A DNA stretch of 64,000 nt from the NCBI GenBank assembly GCA_013407085.1, contig JACCGJ010000677.1, positions 1 through 64,000 of the forward strand. Direction: 5' to 3'. A model generated the notes under the pieces. The model did no database searches. It saw only the letters and a program-made list of their open reading frames with translations, and was not told where the DNA came from. This DNA is from Atriophallophorus winterbourni (Eukaryota > Platyhelminthes > Trematoda > Plagiorchiida > Microphallidae). The position numbers and the translations under genes were made by a program. Shown here in pieces: positions 25,101-33,903 of the stretch; positions within the stretch are counted from its first letter, which is position 1; the number at the start of each line of letters is the position of its first letter.

Positions 25101-26274
25101 GAAATAGCTAAATCAGACAAGCAAGCCAAAAATAATAAAGTATGAATAATTAACCTCGAATCCACCTTGATTAGAATGGAATTTTGTATAAGAAGGTTTG
25201 ACTAGACCGTGTTACCATTTCTCAGTTTTCCATGTCATATAAAAGCGACTCACGCTGTCTTCTTCCGATAAATTCGAAAACGAGAGTAAAAGTATTGTGA
25301 TTGGTTCAGAAAACTTAGCTAATTGGTGCACTCCGATAATGGGACATGATCTCAATTACGCAGATGTATGTTTTCGTACACCACACACTTAAAGCCCAAA
25401 AATAAAACTAAAAACATTGATTAAAATGCATTAAAGACTACTAGACTTGACCGCATCAGGTTACGTAGATTCCGAAGCTAAAACACTAACAAAAGAATTT
25501 ATTAAAAAAACATTGTATGGAATTACATCACGTGTCTTTTTCAAGGCAGTGTCGAATCGTCATCGACTGCACGTGGGCTGAGATACGATCAGGTTATTAT
25601 AAGTAGCGTCAAAATTTTAATTTGTTTCCGCATTCTTCTAATATTTTGTCCTTTATCTAAGCAGATCATATTGTTTCCATGAGATGAGCGCAAACAGCAT
25701 GATAACGGTTGTGGATTTTTGGGCAACGAAAAATGTGTAAAAGGAGCGTCAAATATCGAACAAATTAAGCTGCAAAATATTATTAGAGATTCCATAATAA
25801 GATAAAACGGGAACTGTAATAGAGTGGATTACATTTAGATGGTTTAAAATAAAACTCGATAGACGTAAACGTACCACGTTGACACCAGTCCATCACAATA
25901 AACAATTCGGTCTGGTCTACGAATGAGGCATAGTAGGCGACGATATTTTCGTTTTTCATGTTTCGCATAGATTTGATTTCACGCTATCGAAATGATGATT
26001 ATTTTAAAAACCATAAATTTACGTTGATTTCTTCCAACGATGCGGAGGTGCTGCATTTTTCCAGATTGATAGTTTTTATTGCACATTTTTTGCCCGTTGA
26101 TGGACAAGTTGCCTCGTATACAATCGAAGTGGCCCCCTGACCTAACACATATTACTCATGCACAAACGGATACTTACCTATCGGTTTACCAAATTCATAA
26201 GCACTGCGGGTTACTGGCCATTGAATTGGTGTCTCCACAAGGTTACAACTTCCAGTACTAGTCGAGTCAGCCAT
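13506..26274 (-). CDS. OXSR1: OSR1/SPAK (Fray)-type Ste20 serine/threonine kinase, 13 exons, complete
   Basis: Spliced gene of 580 codons that I assembled from 13 exons with GT-AG introns and matching phases. In animals this family is switched on by WNK kinases and phosphorylates cation-chloride cotransporters in cytoplasm and at the membrane. Seen here: glycine loop GQGATSIV (residues 33-40), catalytic Lys in CAIK (55), HRDLKCGN (Asp157), DFG (175), activation-loop [14 protein letters not shown] with Thr199 at the place of OSR1 Thr185, and DIWSLG (223-228). The kinase domain ends near 310 with the family's HAYIKAKAK segment. A low-complexity Ser/Pro/Gly linker (346-452) follows, then the conserved C-terminal CCT/PF2-like domain (about 457-565; [39 protein letters not shown]) that binds RFx[V/I] peptides. 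Length is close to human OSR1 (527) and SPAK (545). The hydrophobic start of the family's regulatory S-motif region is not obvious. Introns are 36, 39, 828, 494, 1244, 1320, 996, 3053, 890, 1494, 593 and 39 nt. An AATAAA overlaps the stop codon. Confidence 0.93.
13704..13765 (-). CDS. OXSR1: kinase exon 12 (CCT domain)
   Basis: Codes for [18 protein letters not shown] and FPL, aligning with IVAANLQKIVEEPQSNRTVT of OSR1. Acceptor ttctag, donor gtaagt, phase 0 end. Confidence 0.85.
14359..14427 (-). CDS. OXSR1: kinase exon 11 (CCT domain)
   Basis: Codes for [17 protein letters not shown] and CDLLL, aligning with AEGVSQELISAGLVDGRDLV of OSR1. It completes an Asp codon at its start. Donor gtaagt. 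Confidence 0.9.
14478..14665 (+). repeat. SINE-like element S, diverged
   Basis: GGTAGTGACGTGCATGC, TCATATCTGTCTATGCCTGG and GATTTCATACATAAAG follow the family order. Kinase intron 10. Confidence 0.8.
14995..15440 (+). repeat. R2 repeat, long copy
   Basis: Starts with CATCATCATCATCATCACAG, then AACTGCCACACAACC, AAATAAAATCCTAAA, GTGCCTACACCTCGAAT and GAACGAGTAGAGCGACATC. It runs on through TGCTTAGTGCAAGACCG to CTTTGGAAAGGTTACTAG, as in the copy at 46765-47220. Confidence 0.8.
15922..16018 (-). CDS. OXSR1: kinase exon 10 (start of CCT domain)
   Basis: Codes for [15 protein letters not shown] and [15 protein letters not shown]. This aligns with the OSR1 CCT start (LVLRLRNSKKELNDIRFEF). Acceptor tttcag, donor gtgagt. 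Confidence 0.92.
16138..16588. repeat. 450-bp trinucleotide array
   Basis: Imperfect ACT/ATT/GCT (plus strand) triplets with blocks of TAT, inside kinase intron 9, taking up half of that 890-nt intron. The long apparent open frames here are repeat translations. Confidence 0.98.
16909..17229 (-). CDS. OXSR1: kinase exon 9 (low-complexity linker)
   Basis: 107 codons, rich in Ser, Pro, Gly, Ala and Glu. It begins [15 protein letters not shown] and is followed by an acidic DDSDEPEPG, resembling the WEWSDDE region of OSR1. Acceptor ctctag, donor gtgagt, phase 0 both ends. It is markedly more GC-rich than its surroundings, as expected for a real exon. Confidence 0.8.
18040..18245 (-). repeat. SINE-like element S, diverged
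   Basis: Minus-strand order ACGGATGCTCAATCG to GCACTTTGTCTG-like 3' part; GACTGCACGTGGGCTAAGGT is visible on the plus strand. Kinase intron 8. Confidence 0.8.
18600..18882 (-). mobile_element. tRNA-headed retroposon with degraded hammerhead core (SM-alpha-like)
   Basis: On the minus strand: A-box-like TCGGTCAAACGG (18822-18811), B box GGGTTCGAATCCC (18760-18748), then AAGCTCAAATAAGAGCGAAA and a GTCC...GGAC hairpin before GTC. The first core element reads CAGATAA rather than CTGATGA, so cleavage is unlikely. Same family as the copies at 55665-56200. Kinase intron 8. Confidence 0.75.
19608..20045 (+). repeat. R3 repeat (CTATCTCCTCCTGGAGGATG family)
   Basis: Shares TGTGACTATCTCCTCCTGGA, ATTTGGGTACAAAGCAGCGT, CAACCAAGTACGACCTACAA and ATGAAATGCCTTCCCAGG-like blocks in order with the copies at 57435 and 58740. 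Kinase intron 8. Confidence 0.85.
20283..20387 (-). CDS. OXSR1: kinase exon 8 (post-kinase extension)
   Basis: Codes for [12 protein letters not shown] followed by a Pro/Arg-rich stretch (35 codons, phase 0 both ends). It corresponds to the segment after the kinase domain in OSR1. Similarity is modest, and support comes from position, phase and splice sites. Confidence 0.72.
20873..21098 (+). repeat. SINE-like element S, full length
   Basis: Starts ACGGATGTGCAATCGT and ends GCTTTCATACCATACC; 226 bp. Kinase intron 7. Confidence 0.9.
21384..21569 (-). CDS. OXSR1: kinase exon 7 (end of kinase domain)
   Basis: Codes for [16 protein letters not shown] ... [20 protein letters not shown] and IKAKAK (62 codons). 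This matches the OSR1 C-lobe end, including the KDPxxR motif. Acceptor gctcag, donor gtacgt. Confidence 0.94.
21622..21864. repeat. 243-bp direct duplication, left copy
   Basis: Base-for-base the same as 22000-22242 by my reading, 378 bp apart. Kinase intron 6, close upstream of exon 7. Confidence 0.97.
21866..21957 (+). repeat. SINE-like element S, fragment
   Basis: ATGGGCAACC, TGACGCTTTGCCCG and GTGATTTCATACACACATAC fit the 3' half of the family. It sits between the two halves of the 243-bp duplication. Confidence 0.65.
22000..22242. repeat. 243-bp direct duplication, right copy
   Basis: Identical to 21622-21864. Confidence 0.97.
22559..22790 (-). repeat. SINE-like element S, full length with target-site duplication
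   Basis: The 13-bp TGCATCATCACGT flanks it exactly at 22546-22558 and 22790-22802. Read on the minus strand it starts CGGATGTGCAATCGTGC and ends CATACCATACCAT. The best-defined copy in the window. Kinase intron 6. Confidence 0.95.
22890..22991 (-). CDS. OXSR1: kinase exon 6
   Basis: Codes for [20 protein letters not shown] and [14 protein letters not shown] (34 codons). Acceptor cccag, donor gtaatc. The conserved Asp of subdomain IX is present. Confidence 0.95.
23030..23110 (-). repeat. SINE-like element S, 3' fragment
   Basis: AAGCCTGATTCAGGAAAAG, GACTGCATGTGGGCTAAGAT and TCTGTCAGGTTGC mark the 3' half of the element in reverse. Kinase intron 5. Confidence 0.8.
23637..23728 (+). repeat. 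SINE-like element S, 3' fragment
   Basis: GACCTCGGCAACCTGACAGC to ATACATACATAC. Kinase intron 5. Confidence 0.75.
23735..23935 (+). repeat. R7 repeat, partner of inverted copy at 47735-47950
   Basis: AAGCACAAGTCTGGAGCCAA, GCAAGCGGAATACGCAAAAG and AAAAAGCAGCTTGTTTTTGT recur, reverse-complemented, in intron 3 of the USP2-like gene. A-rich in its middle, T-rich at its end. Confidence 0.8.
24236..24410 (-). CDS. OXSR1: kinase exon 5 (catalytic and activation loops)
   Basis: Starts with the last base of the HRD Arg codon. It carries DLKCGN, DFG and [17 protein letters not shown], the activation segment that WNK phosphorylates in the family. Phase 0 end before gtgggt. Confidence 0.96.
24905..25046 (-). 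CDS. OXSR1: kinase exon 4
   Basis: Codes for SLLDVIKYT ... [20 protein letters not shown] and [10 protein letters not shown], very close to the OSR1/SPAK helix D-E region. It ends two bases into the Arg codon of the HRD motif before gtaagt. Confidence 0.95.
25555..25598 (-). repeat. SINE-like element S, short scrap
   Basis: CGACTGCACGTGGGCTGAGA and GATCAGGTTAT correspond to part of the 3' half. Kinase intron 3. Confidence 0.5.
25875..25983 (-). CDS. OXSR1: kinase exon 3
   Basis: Codes for [18 protein letters not shown] through [10 protein letters not shown], matching OSR1 helix C and the hinge. Acceptor atag, donor gtacgt, phase 0 in and 1 out. Confidence 0.93.
26023..26141 (-). CDS. OXSR1: kinase exon 2 (glycine loop, catalytic lysine)
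   Basis: The acceptor is ttag at 26143-26142. It codes for [13 protein letters not shown], the AIK lysine and [15 protein letters not shown], then gtaaat. An alternative AG four bases further in breaks the frame. The next intron is 39 nt. Confidence 0.9.
26178..26274 (-). CDS. OXSR1: kinase exon 1 (start codon)
   Basis: Begins with ATG at 26274-26272 (MADSTSTG...) and ends [13 protein letters not shown] plus one base before gtaagt. The start fits because OSR1 proteins also have only a short leader before the kinase glycine loop. Phase 1 end. The following intron is only 36 nt. Confidence 0.88.
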
Positions 26275-27400
26275 TACGTAAGATAGATTCAAAGAAACGG
26301 GTCAACTGAGTTCTAAATGCTTTCAAACATAGTATGATCAACCAAAATGACCTGAAAAAGATAAATATTACAAACGGTTTTCAGAAAAGGTGAACTTCAA
26401 AAATATAATCATTTTGGATAAGAAATATTAAGACACGAAACTTTGTTGCTGTATCAAGTTTGATTCATACATCATACGTGTAGAAGTTGTCATTTAAACA
26501 CAAACGCGAAAAAGTGAAACTTGGCGTTCGTCAAATGACGATAAGCCTTTGATAAAAATCTGTCAACTCAAAATATACGCTATGATGACTGCCGCTTCCA
26601 TTAGGACAAATGTCGCAATTTTTATTACGAGCTCGTAAAAACTAGCTTCGCATTATGATGTATTGACCGAACGCAGTCATCTTCAAGTAAATCTCATTTG
26701 AAAAGTTATTAGTCTATTCCAGTGTCAATAAATGTCTTTTTCATGGCGATGCCAGACAATATCATATTAAATTGAAAACGAGATAGCCGCGGCTATACAC
26801 CGGACGGCGGAAACTATATGTAACAGCGCCGTCGATTCATTCGATCTCAGCATATCAAGCATAACATTTGAGTGTATATGAAAGAATTTTTTAAAAATGG
26901 TCGAAAAATGGTGTATCCATTAATGTAAGTAACGCACAGAAGTAAATATGGTAGCGAAGTTGTAAAAAAATATTAGTGGCAGCAAAAAATTAAAGAGACG
27001 TGTGAAAATTTAATCACAAATAGCGCCGTAGGTTTTTTAGGCAGCCAGATGCAGTCAAGTCGGTATATTCGTACCGCATTGTAAACCGACTATTTCAGTT
27101 TACAAAACTAAGTTAAGAGGACAGCAAGTTCAATAATCACCAAAATGAGATTTCAAGCAGCTGATCCGGATGAACTAGTCTGGTTCTGTTCAAAGGTTGT
27201 GAACTCGTGAATTTTAAACAAGATTAGAAGGCGAGATATCTTTTTTTCGAATTAGAAATAGATTTTTATAAATATTTTCGAGAAAAGTGCAAAAATTTGA
27301 TTGCATAACCACAAAAGAATAAAACTTGTGATCTCCACTCTATCTTGAGGATGGAATTTACAAAAAGAAACGCCGGCCAACATCTATATGTATTTCTAAT
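26275..27400. other. upstream region of the kinase gene
   Basis: Presumed 5' UTR and promoter of the minus-strand kinase. AT-rich. I see no clear core promoter element or upstream exon. Confidence 0.3.
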
Positions 27401-27409
27401 GTATGTGGG

Positions 27410-27540
27410 CCGATTTCGTTGTCATTCGTTTTTCTCATACAAGAAGATATTCGTGAAAATATTGTTTGAAGTGGTGGACGCTCTTCTGCGACATACCACC
27501 GAAAGAAATCTGGACGCTCGATTGGCTCGTCAGTAGCAGG
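27410..27540 (+). repeat. R6 repeat (AAGAAATCTGGACGCTCGAT family)
   Basis: Shares CATACCACCGAAAGAAATCT and GACGCTCGATTGGCTCGT with the copy at 42670-42860, and CTCATAC...AAGATATTCGTGAA-like blocks. Confidence 0.75.
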
Positions 27541-27844
27541 CGATTATGATTGAAGCTTGCGATCAAAGGATTACCCAGCAAGTTTTATATATGGTGAACC
27601 AGTTTTCTCCGGGATAGTTATTTCCTCGCTCGTGTATGTTACGACACACCTGACTTCGCCAACGCAATCAACGGGGTTGCACAACTTTTTGTACTAGACC
27701 GAATTCTCTCTCTGATACCCACTTAGCATCTCAAGTGCTATCTCCCTGCCATACGTTTACACACTAAGTTAAAATTAACGGGCCCACTAATCGCAGTGAT
27801 CCGGTGATAAAAAATTAAAAAATCACAAGATAGACACAAGAGTG

Positions 27845-28260
27845 GGATTTTCTTTTGAGAGATAGTGAATGTCTTCCGCATTCTGCAGCAGTTGAAAAAT
27901 CACAGCGATCGTCATTAACCGTCGATTTCAACTCTGTTCAAAAGTTCAAGAACTTTGGAATATTAGTCACATGTGAATTTGAATGGGCGGTGCAGTATTC
28001 CTCAACTGCACAGCAATCCAGAGCAGAGCTCTTCAGGCTTAAATCTGTCTTGACTTGTAGAAAGCCATATATACACAAATTATCAGGCTCAATTTGTAAT
28101 ACTGCATACAAATTCGGAGCACAAGAAAGACATATCACTAATAAAAATCGTCCAAAGTTTGGCAAAACAAACCTGGAGGGAACGTTAAATTCAATTAGGT
28201 TCGTCTTCCCTGAAGATTCAAAGAGGTTAGCCAATCTAAGGCTTCAAAATCCTTAAAATT
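27845..28260 (+). mobile_element. CR1-like reverse transcriptase C-terminal remnant
   Basis: Open frame of 133 codons with VQKFKNFGILVTCEFEWA, QSRAELFRLKSVLTCRKP and FGKTNLEGTLNSIRFVFP. This is the region after the thumb of CR1-type proteins (KFKxLGIxVT), followed by an internally deleted C-terminal part. Confidence 0.6.
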
Positions 28261-28544
28261 TTAAGAAAAAATGATGGCAGCAAAAAATAATAGCTATCGG
28301 AATCTGGGCAAAAAATACTTCAATGCAAATGCAATAAATTTCTGCAATAAGTTGCATTAGGGTCAGATTACTCGCACATTATACTTTTGAAGGAAATATT
28401 GACGCTTCGTCACCCGAGCTCGCCACGCTTTTTCTGAATAAGTGACCATCTATAGCGCAATTTTGCGTAAAAATATTCTTTGGTTTTGTAGTACATTTTT
28501 CTTCTCTGGATCGAAGGCAGAGGGGAAACAATCCTAATTGAGCT

Positions 28545-28760
28545 TTTTCACAGTTTTAAACATGGGCGACTTCCGCTAACAAGGAAGGACATGAGAGTAG
28601 AAGACCACCACTGCATCACTTCGAGGATCATGTCTATCCGTCTGAATAAATACTGATCCAACGCGGTCTTGAATAGCTGTTCTGATGGTAGAGACAGGGG
28701 CTCATTCAGTAGCGAGTTCCAAGAGCCAACAATGAAAACAGAAGAAAAAACCTCCATTTC
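28545..28760 (-). mobile_element. non-LTR reverse transcriptase C-terminal remnant
   Basis: Frame reads FSSVFIVGSWNSLLNEPLSL then QLFKTALDQYLF, the common C-terminal motif (FFSxRxxxxWNxLP...FKxxLD) of CR1/jockey-type proteins. Confidence 0.65.
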
Positions 28761-29835
28761 ATATTTTAATTGATATAGGATTCAGCAAGATATGAACTCT
28801 GATTGTTAAGGAAAGACGAAATATTTTCAAGTTTTCAGGATAGTCAATAAGAACGTGTGCAACTGTAGAATCGATTAGGTATACATCGACACATCATCAC
28901 CTAAAAATGTGCCGCGAATATTAATGAACATGAAGAAATATATTGCCAATTTTCAGAATTACTACACAGATAAATCGATTAGCTTAAGGGCCACTTGCAA
29001 TCCAGTGCTACCTAAACTTCGAAAGTTCCAAACTGATTACTATGAAAATCTATGAAAACTGAAGATCTTACTAAAAACAAACTGAACATAATAATTAAGT
29101 GCATCAGCACAATGGTTACTCAATAAGTACTTCATAGTGCAAATAAAAACATAAGACATGAAGACAAGTCCACAAACCTATCGTCCAAATATTTGAGATT
29201 GCGCCTGACCTAGAATTTGATAATCTGATTTATTTTAAGACTAATGAAAGTGATTGATATACATATTGTAAATAGCTAGATCAAATTATTATCAGAATTT
29301 TCGTGATAAGTAGAATACTGAAATTTTTTCATTGTAGTCATAACTTCCAAATCTTTATTGCACTATACGTTTGTATTGGATAGTGAGAAATGGATCCCGA
29401 GACTTCGTGGGTTCCAGTTATATCACCATACGATATTGCCTCCGAAACAATCGTATAAGAACAAAGACCGCGAGTGAAAAAAGAGTATATTGTAATTAAT
29501 GAGTGTGTTCACTATGTACAAAACGGTATTTAACAGCTGAATACCGTTAGCTGAGTTACGAACAGAAAGTCGATGAAACGTGAGTGATAACGATAAAAAG
29601 AATTTGATTAATCAATACGGCGTAATTGAAATTCGAAACGAAACGAGAATGTATAGGTTAACAAATTCACAAATAAAGATGATGCAAAACATAAGACTGT
29701 ACAAATTACTAAGCGCCGAGAATAATAAAAAGTACCTCGAAAAAAGCATTAGGTTATGAAATCATAAAATTTTGTGGGAAAACGGACCTTACATCCAGAA
29801 CGTGTTCGTCTGTAAGTTTAGGTAGTTTAAGACAT
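28761..29835. other. no gene recognised
   Basis: AT-rich. It may include the degraded 3' end of the minus-strand Gypsy-like element, but no LTR could be paired. Confidence 0.35.
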
Positions 29836-29839
29836 GACG

Positions 29840-30647
29840 GTAATAGGGTTGTGTCAGGGGAATCAGGAATACGCTCGTTTTCTGGTGAAGCGGATTAAGA
29901 AACGTGTTGGTCTCGGTTTGACATCTCTGGAGTAAATTTTCGTGTAGTGATTTCGCCTTAGATGTTAGTTATACGTATGCGAATTTTAAACAATCGATGC
30001 TGACGGTTTCGTTTGAAACATTCCGTTCAATAACGAAATATTTTGGATACCTGGTGGGCACCTTGTACGGATCCGTGTATGGTGTTTGAAGTGGTCGATG
30101 TATATTATCATAACGCACAAATACTGATACTGATACTAAAGTCGCAGGTGGACAAGTTGGTTAGGATGTAAAACGGTTGAGCGTGTTGGCGAGTTGGGAT
30201 GGCTCGTAATGATTTCGCGAAGCTGCGAAGGCGACTGATATATTGTGGAGCTGTAAGATCTTATGGGGAATCAGGAATTCGATATGTATGTTGAGTGCAC
30301 TCACGTACACCATTTCAGCAGCTGAGCAACCCAGGACTTCGTTCATGGTGGTACGAATTCCATCAAGCACCAAAGGAAAAGACTCGGACCAACGTTCTGA
30401 ATTCCCGTGAATCATGATTGCGGCTTTGAGTTTGCTGGTGAAATATTTCGACTAAACCATTTGAAGAAGGATAGGCTGTGATCTGTATGTGCTTCGTACC
30501 GAGTGTTCTATCAAATTACCGGAAAAGCGTTGACTTTAATTGGGAACCTCTGTCAGTGGAAATAGTGTTTGGTGTACCAAATTTGCTGATCCAATGTTTA
30601 ACGAAAGCTTTCGCAACCGTTTCTGTACTGATATCTGTGATGGTTAC
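29840..30647 (-). mobile_element. Gypsy-like element, integrase and C-terminal pol part
   Basis: Minus-strand frames read DISTETVAKAFVKHWISKFG, PNTISTDRGSQL (DDE integrase core), ERWSESFPLVLDGIRTTMNE and CSAAEMVYVS, then TPYTDPYKVPTRYPKYFVIE with VSIDCLKFAY, the usual Gypsy pol end. Stops and frameshifts occur. The 5' continuation is 4.1 kb away at 34782-36300, split by the BEL/Pao-like insertion. Confidence 0.85.
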
Positions 30648-31090
30648 TGTAAATGTTATATTCACATTCAAGTTAAGTTAATTATTTGGCCTATCTGGAC
30701 TTCTTCTTTTGTGCTCTTAACAAATTGTACACATTCATTTTTGATGTTTTTAAATATTTTACCAGAAATTGTCTTCATCTTTTTACACCATTCTTGTTTT
30801 TGTTTTAATCATTCCCGCCATTTGTAGGCTCGCGTTTTACTTCATTTCACGTGCGCCATATTTTCTGCTTATGAACGCTCGTAATTGTTATTGAAACTGA
30901 TCCCGTATTTTCAGTGTTGAGGTAATATTTTGCATTTCTGTATATTTGTTCAGTACCGCTATTTATAGAAAATTGTTCATTACGAATAAATTCGTTTTGC
31001 AACGTTTGGACAATTTTCGAGCGTAACTCTAACTAGGTTGGAAAAGATTATAGATTACAATTTCGAGCTATTTGGATATCGTCATTTACA
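30648..31090 (+). repeat. 5' LTR of the BEL/Pao-like element
   Basis: 443 bp, TGTAAATG...CATTTACA. Its first ~190 bp are repeated at 33904 with about nine in ten bases alike, and its last ~40 bp at 34740-34776. Confidence 0.85.
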
Positions 31091-31115
31091 GTACTCAACA
31101 ATTTCTGGGTAATCG

Positions 31116-32258
31116 TTGGACAATAAAAATTTGGCAACAAGTATGTCGAAGAATTTGAACGGAGCGGAAAACTTCAACCAAATTGAAAATTCATCCGCTG
31201 CCAACATGGAAGAAAACATTTTCTTTACCTTTCCGATCCAATTCACATCATCAACTCACGTAAGTCAACCACACGAACATTCTAGTGAATTTTATTCTCA
31301 TGTTCCCTCTTTTAGTTTTCCTACTATGCATTCACCATGTTTATCAACTATGGTTTCCAGGCAGGCCCAGGGAATTAGAGAGGATGCTCTGAGGGACCAT
31401 TATGTACTATGGGAAGAAGAGTTGAGTATAGCCGAGAAAGAGTTGAGAATTAAAAAAGAACGACTAGCTTGGAAGAAAGCAAAAGATTTATATACAGGAC
31501 TAGGTACACAGTCGGGCGATCAAATCGCATTAGAATTTTCGCTGCAGCAGATGCGAAGTTGTAGCATCAGTGTTTCACAGCTTAAACATATCGCGGATTT
31601 GAATTGCTCAACTAATCTGCTTAAAATTGTTGAGCGATTACCCAAGTCACTACAGATAAAATGGGCTGAAGTGGCGGAGTCTCTCATGGCCCTGAACAAA
31701 GAGCCATCCTTTGAAGACTTGATGGCTCTGATAGAGAGACGAGTTAATTTAGCTAGTACAGAATATGGCGCCCTGGCTTTTGAAACCAGGATATCTTCCA
31801 CTAGTCGTGCTGACATTCCTAGAGTCGATATAACTAGGTGGCCTCACCTTAGGAATGTTTCACTGCATTCTCTCACATCTACTCGTGCGGGCATCCTCAT
31901 AGGTTGTGACGTCCTGGATGCGCATTGCGGCTCGGAACATAGAGTTGGCAATGGTCGAGAACCATTTGCTACTAAGACACCTTTGGGTTGTGTTTTAAGA
32001 GGACCAAAGGGTCAACAAGACATGCCACCGCCTTGCGTCAACGTAATATTGCGAGAACAGTCGAGCATCCAGACAATGTTGACCCCGTTATGCGACTCAG
32101 AATTTTCAGACATTGTAGACTCTGAGGCGTCCCAAACTTCACCAGATGTTATCAAGCCCCATAACAAAGTAGAGTCCTCACTTCATGTTCCATTGGAGCA
32201 CAATCCTGCATATGTTGCGTCTAGGGGAATAGTGTCTAGACTGGATAAAAAACTTTAG
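31116..32258 (+). pseudogene. BEL/Pao-like gag-peptidase frame, 380 codons
   Basis: Coiled, charged N-terminal part (EEELSIAEKELRIKKERLAW), then LKIVERLPKSLQIKWAEVAE and FEDLMALIERRVNLASTEYG, the Pao gag C-terminal pattern. It is joined without zinc knuckles to ILIGCDVLDAHCG and PLGCVLRGPKG of the aspartic-protease-like region. It ends RLDKKL then a stop, just where the deleted reverse transcriptase should start. Confidence 0.8.
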
Positions 32259-32702
32259 TTTTGGCTGGACGGACCCGAGTTTTTGTCAACGGATAAAAGA
32301 AGTTGGCCTAATGAGCCCCTTCCCGTAATTGATAATAGTACAATCGAACTCAAGAAAGTCGGCGCCGTAAGCAGTAACTTGGCAAATCTGCAATTGTTCC
32401 ATAACATGGTAGCACGCAGCCGCGGGTGGATAAATTTGTTTAGAAAAATTTCTTGGCTAAGCAGGTTAAAAATATACCTACTTGTTAAGATGCGCTGCAC
32501 AACGGACCTCGCTTTAGACATCGAAAGTATTAAGCCCGATGAGTTTAAGCGTGCCATTGCAGACATTATACGTATGTTGAATCTGAAGCACTTTCGAGAG
32601 GTAGCCGAGCACAATAAAATCCCAAAGCAGTTACTCGCTCTCAAACCAGTTGTAGTAGAGGAAGTTATCTGCCTAGGGGGCAGAGTATCTAAAATGAAGT
32701 AG
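32259..32702 (+). pseudogene. BEL/Pao-like RNase H-integrase linker fragment
   Basis: Frame opens FWLDGPEFLSTDKRSWP, the Pao WLxGPxFL motif, and includes IKPDEFKRAIADIIR and EEVICLGGR. The next frame at 32788 carries VFSSIRLEYWIIKGMAVVRR and CMEYRRRHALPCHQ of the zinc-binding region. Confidence 0.75.
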
Positions 32703-32787
32703 AAATGGCTAACCATTTTATTAAATAAAAACGCAGTCACTGACTTGATAATACAGCATAATATGTGGACATTCTGGAGCTTCACAC

Positions 32788-33360
32788 GTGTTTTCTAGTA
32801 TTCGTCTGGAGTACTGGATCATAAAGGGAATGGCGGTAGTAAGACGAGTGTTGCGTTCGTGTATGGAGTACAGACGCCGACATGCTCTTCCTTGCCATCA
32901 GGCCATGGCGCCTGTTCCGACAATTAAAACTGACAGGGGTTTACACGCCTCATATCTGTCTAGGACTGGGCAACCTGACAGTATCCAAGCCCGCATGCAG
33001 TCACTGACTGTGTGGCACTTTGCCTGGATAAGGCTTGTGCTTTCATACATACACGCCTTGAGTCACACCGGTGTTGATAAGTTCGGTCCCTTCCGTATTG
33101 GTAAACTTTGGAAGCGTAAGTATCTTCCACCGCTGCAAATAACTCGTAAGTGGCTTAAGCCACAGCGAAACCTCATGACGGGATATCTAGTCCTTCTAAC
33201 GATGAATTGTCCCGGAACTAAATGGCCCATGGGGATGGTAATTTTTACCCTTCCGGGACCTGACGGCCTTGTTAGACAGGCGACAATTAAAACTGCTGAC
33301 GGCCTAATAAGTAGGGACGTTAGATCCCTCTGTCTCCTCGAATGGGCAGAGGATAGGTAG
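32788..33360 (+). pseudogene. BEL/Pao-like integrase ends with SINE insert and missing core
   Basis: Open across a SINE copy (32951-33049). Before it: the HHCC-type region. After it: SHTGVDKFGPF, then directly KLWKRKYLPPLQITRKWL, KPQRNLMTGYLVLL, CPGTKWPMGMVIFTLPGP and DGLVRQATIKTADGLI of the C-terminal domain. The catalytic DDE part is gone. Confidence 0.8.
32951..33049 (+). repeat. SINE-like element S, 5'-truncated, in the BEL/Pao-like element
   Basis: Flanked by TACACGCCT at 32942-32950 and 33050-33058. Body runs CATATCTGTCTAGGACTGGG to CTTTCATACA. Confidence 0.9.
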
Positions 33361-33903
33361 AGAGTTGTCGGAATGTTGCTTGTTGACGATGGCGCATGAT
33401 TACATTGTACCTCTGTAAGAAAATTGTGGTAAACAGTACATATAGACGGCTTCGACCCATAAAGATGTGTTGTTGATATGTAAAATTGTTCATAGATGGC
33501 TTTGACCTTTTGTTTCCATTTGAAACATTTGAAATTATAGACGGCTCCTGCCCTTAAAGATGTATTGTTGACATGTGGAATTGTTTATAGATGGCGTTGA
33601 CCTTTTGTTTCCAAAGCATACGCATGGTAATTAAATATGAGGTACAAGACTTGTGTGGTCATGCCCAAGCGTCGATGAGTGACATTCTGATTATCGGATC
33701 GTCAGTGAGTGCCGTCGTGGTCGCTAATATTATTTAATTCTAATTACTCATAAGTAATTAACTTCAATTTTGTAGATAGGACGTTGTATTCGTTCTGAAT
33801 TGCCACATGTACAGTGTAGGGTGTGACGTTTACTCGATTTTCTCCAGGGTATAGCCAGATGCGTATGTTGTAGGTTTGAAGCCGCGTGGCTTCTGGGTGG
33901 CAG

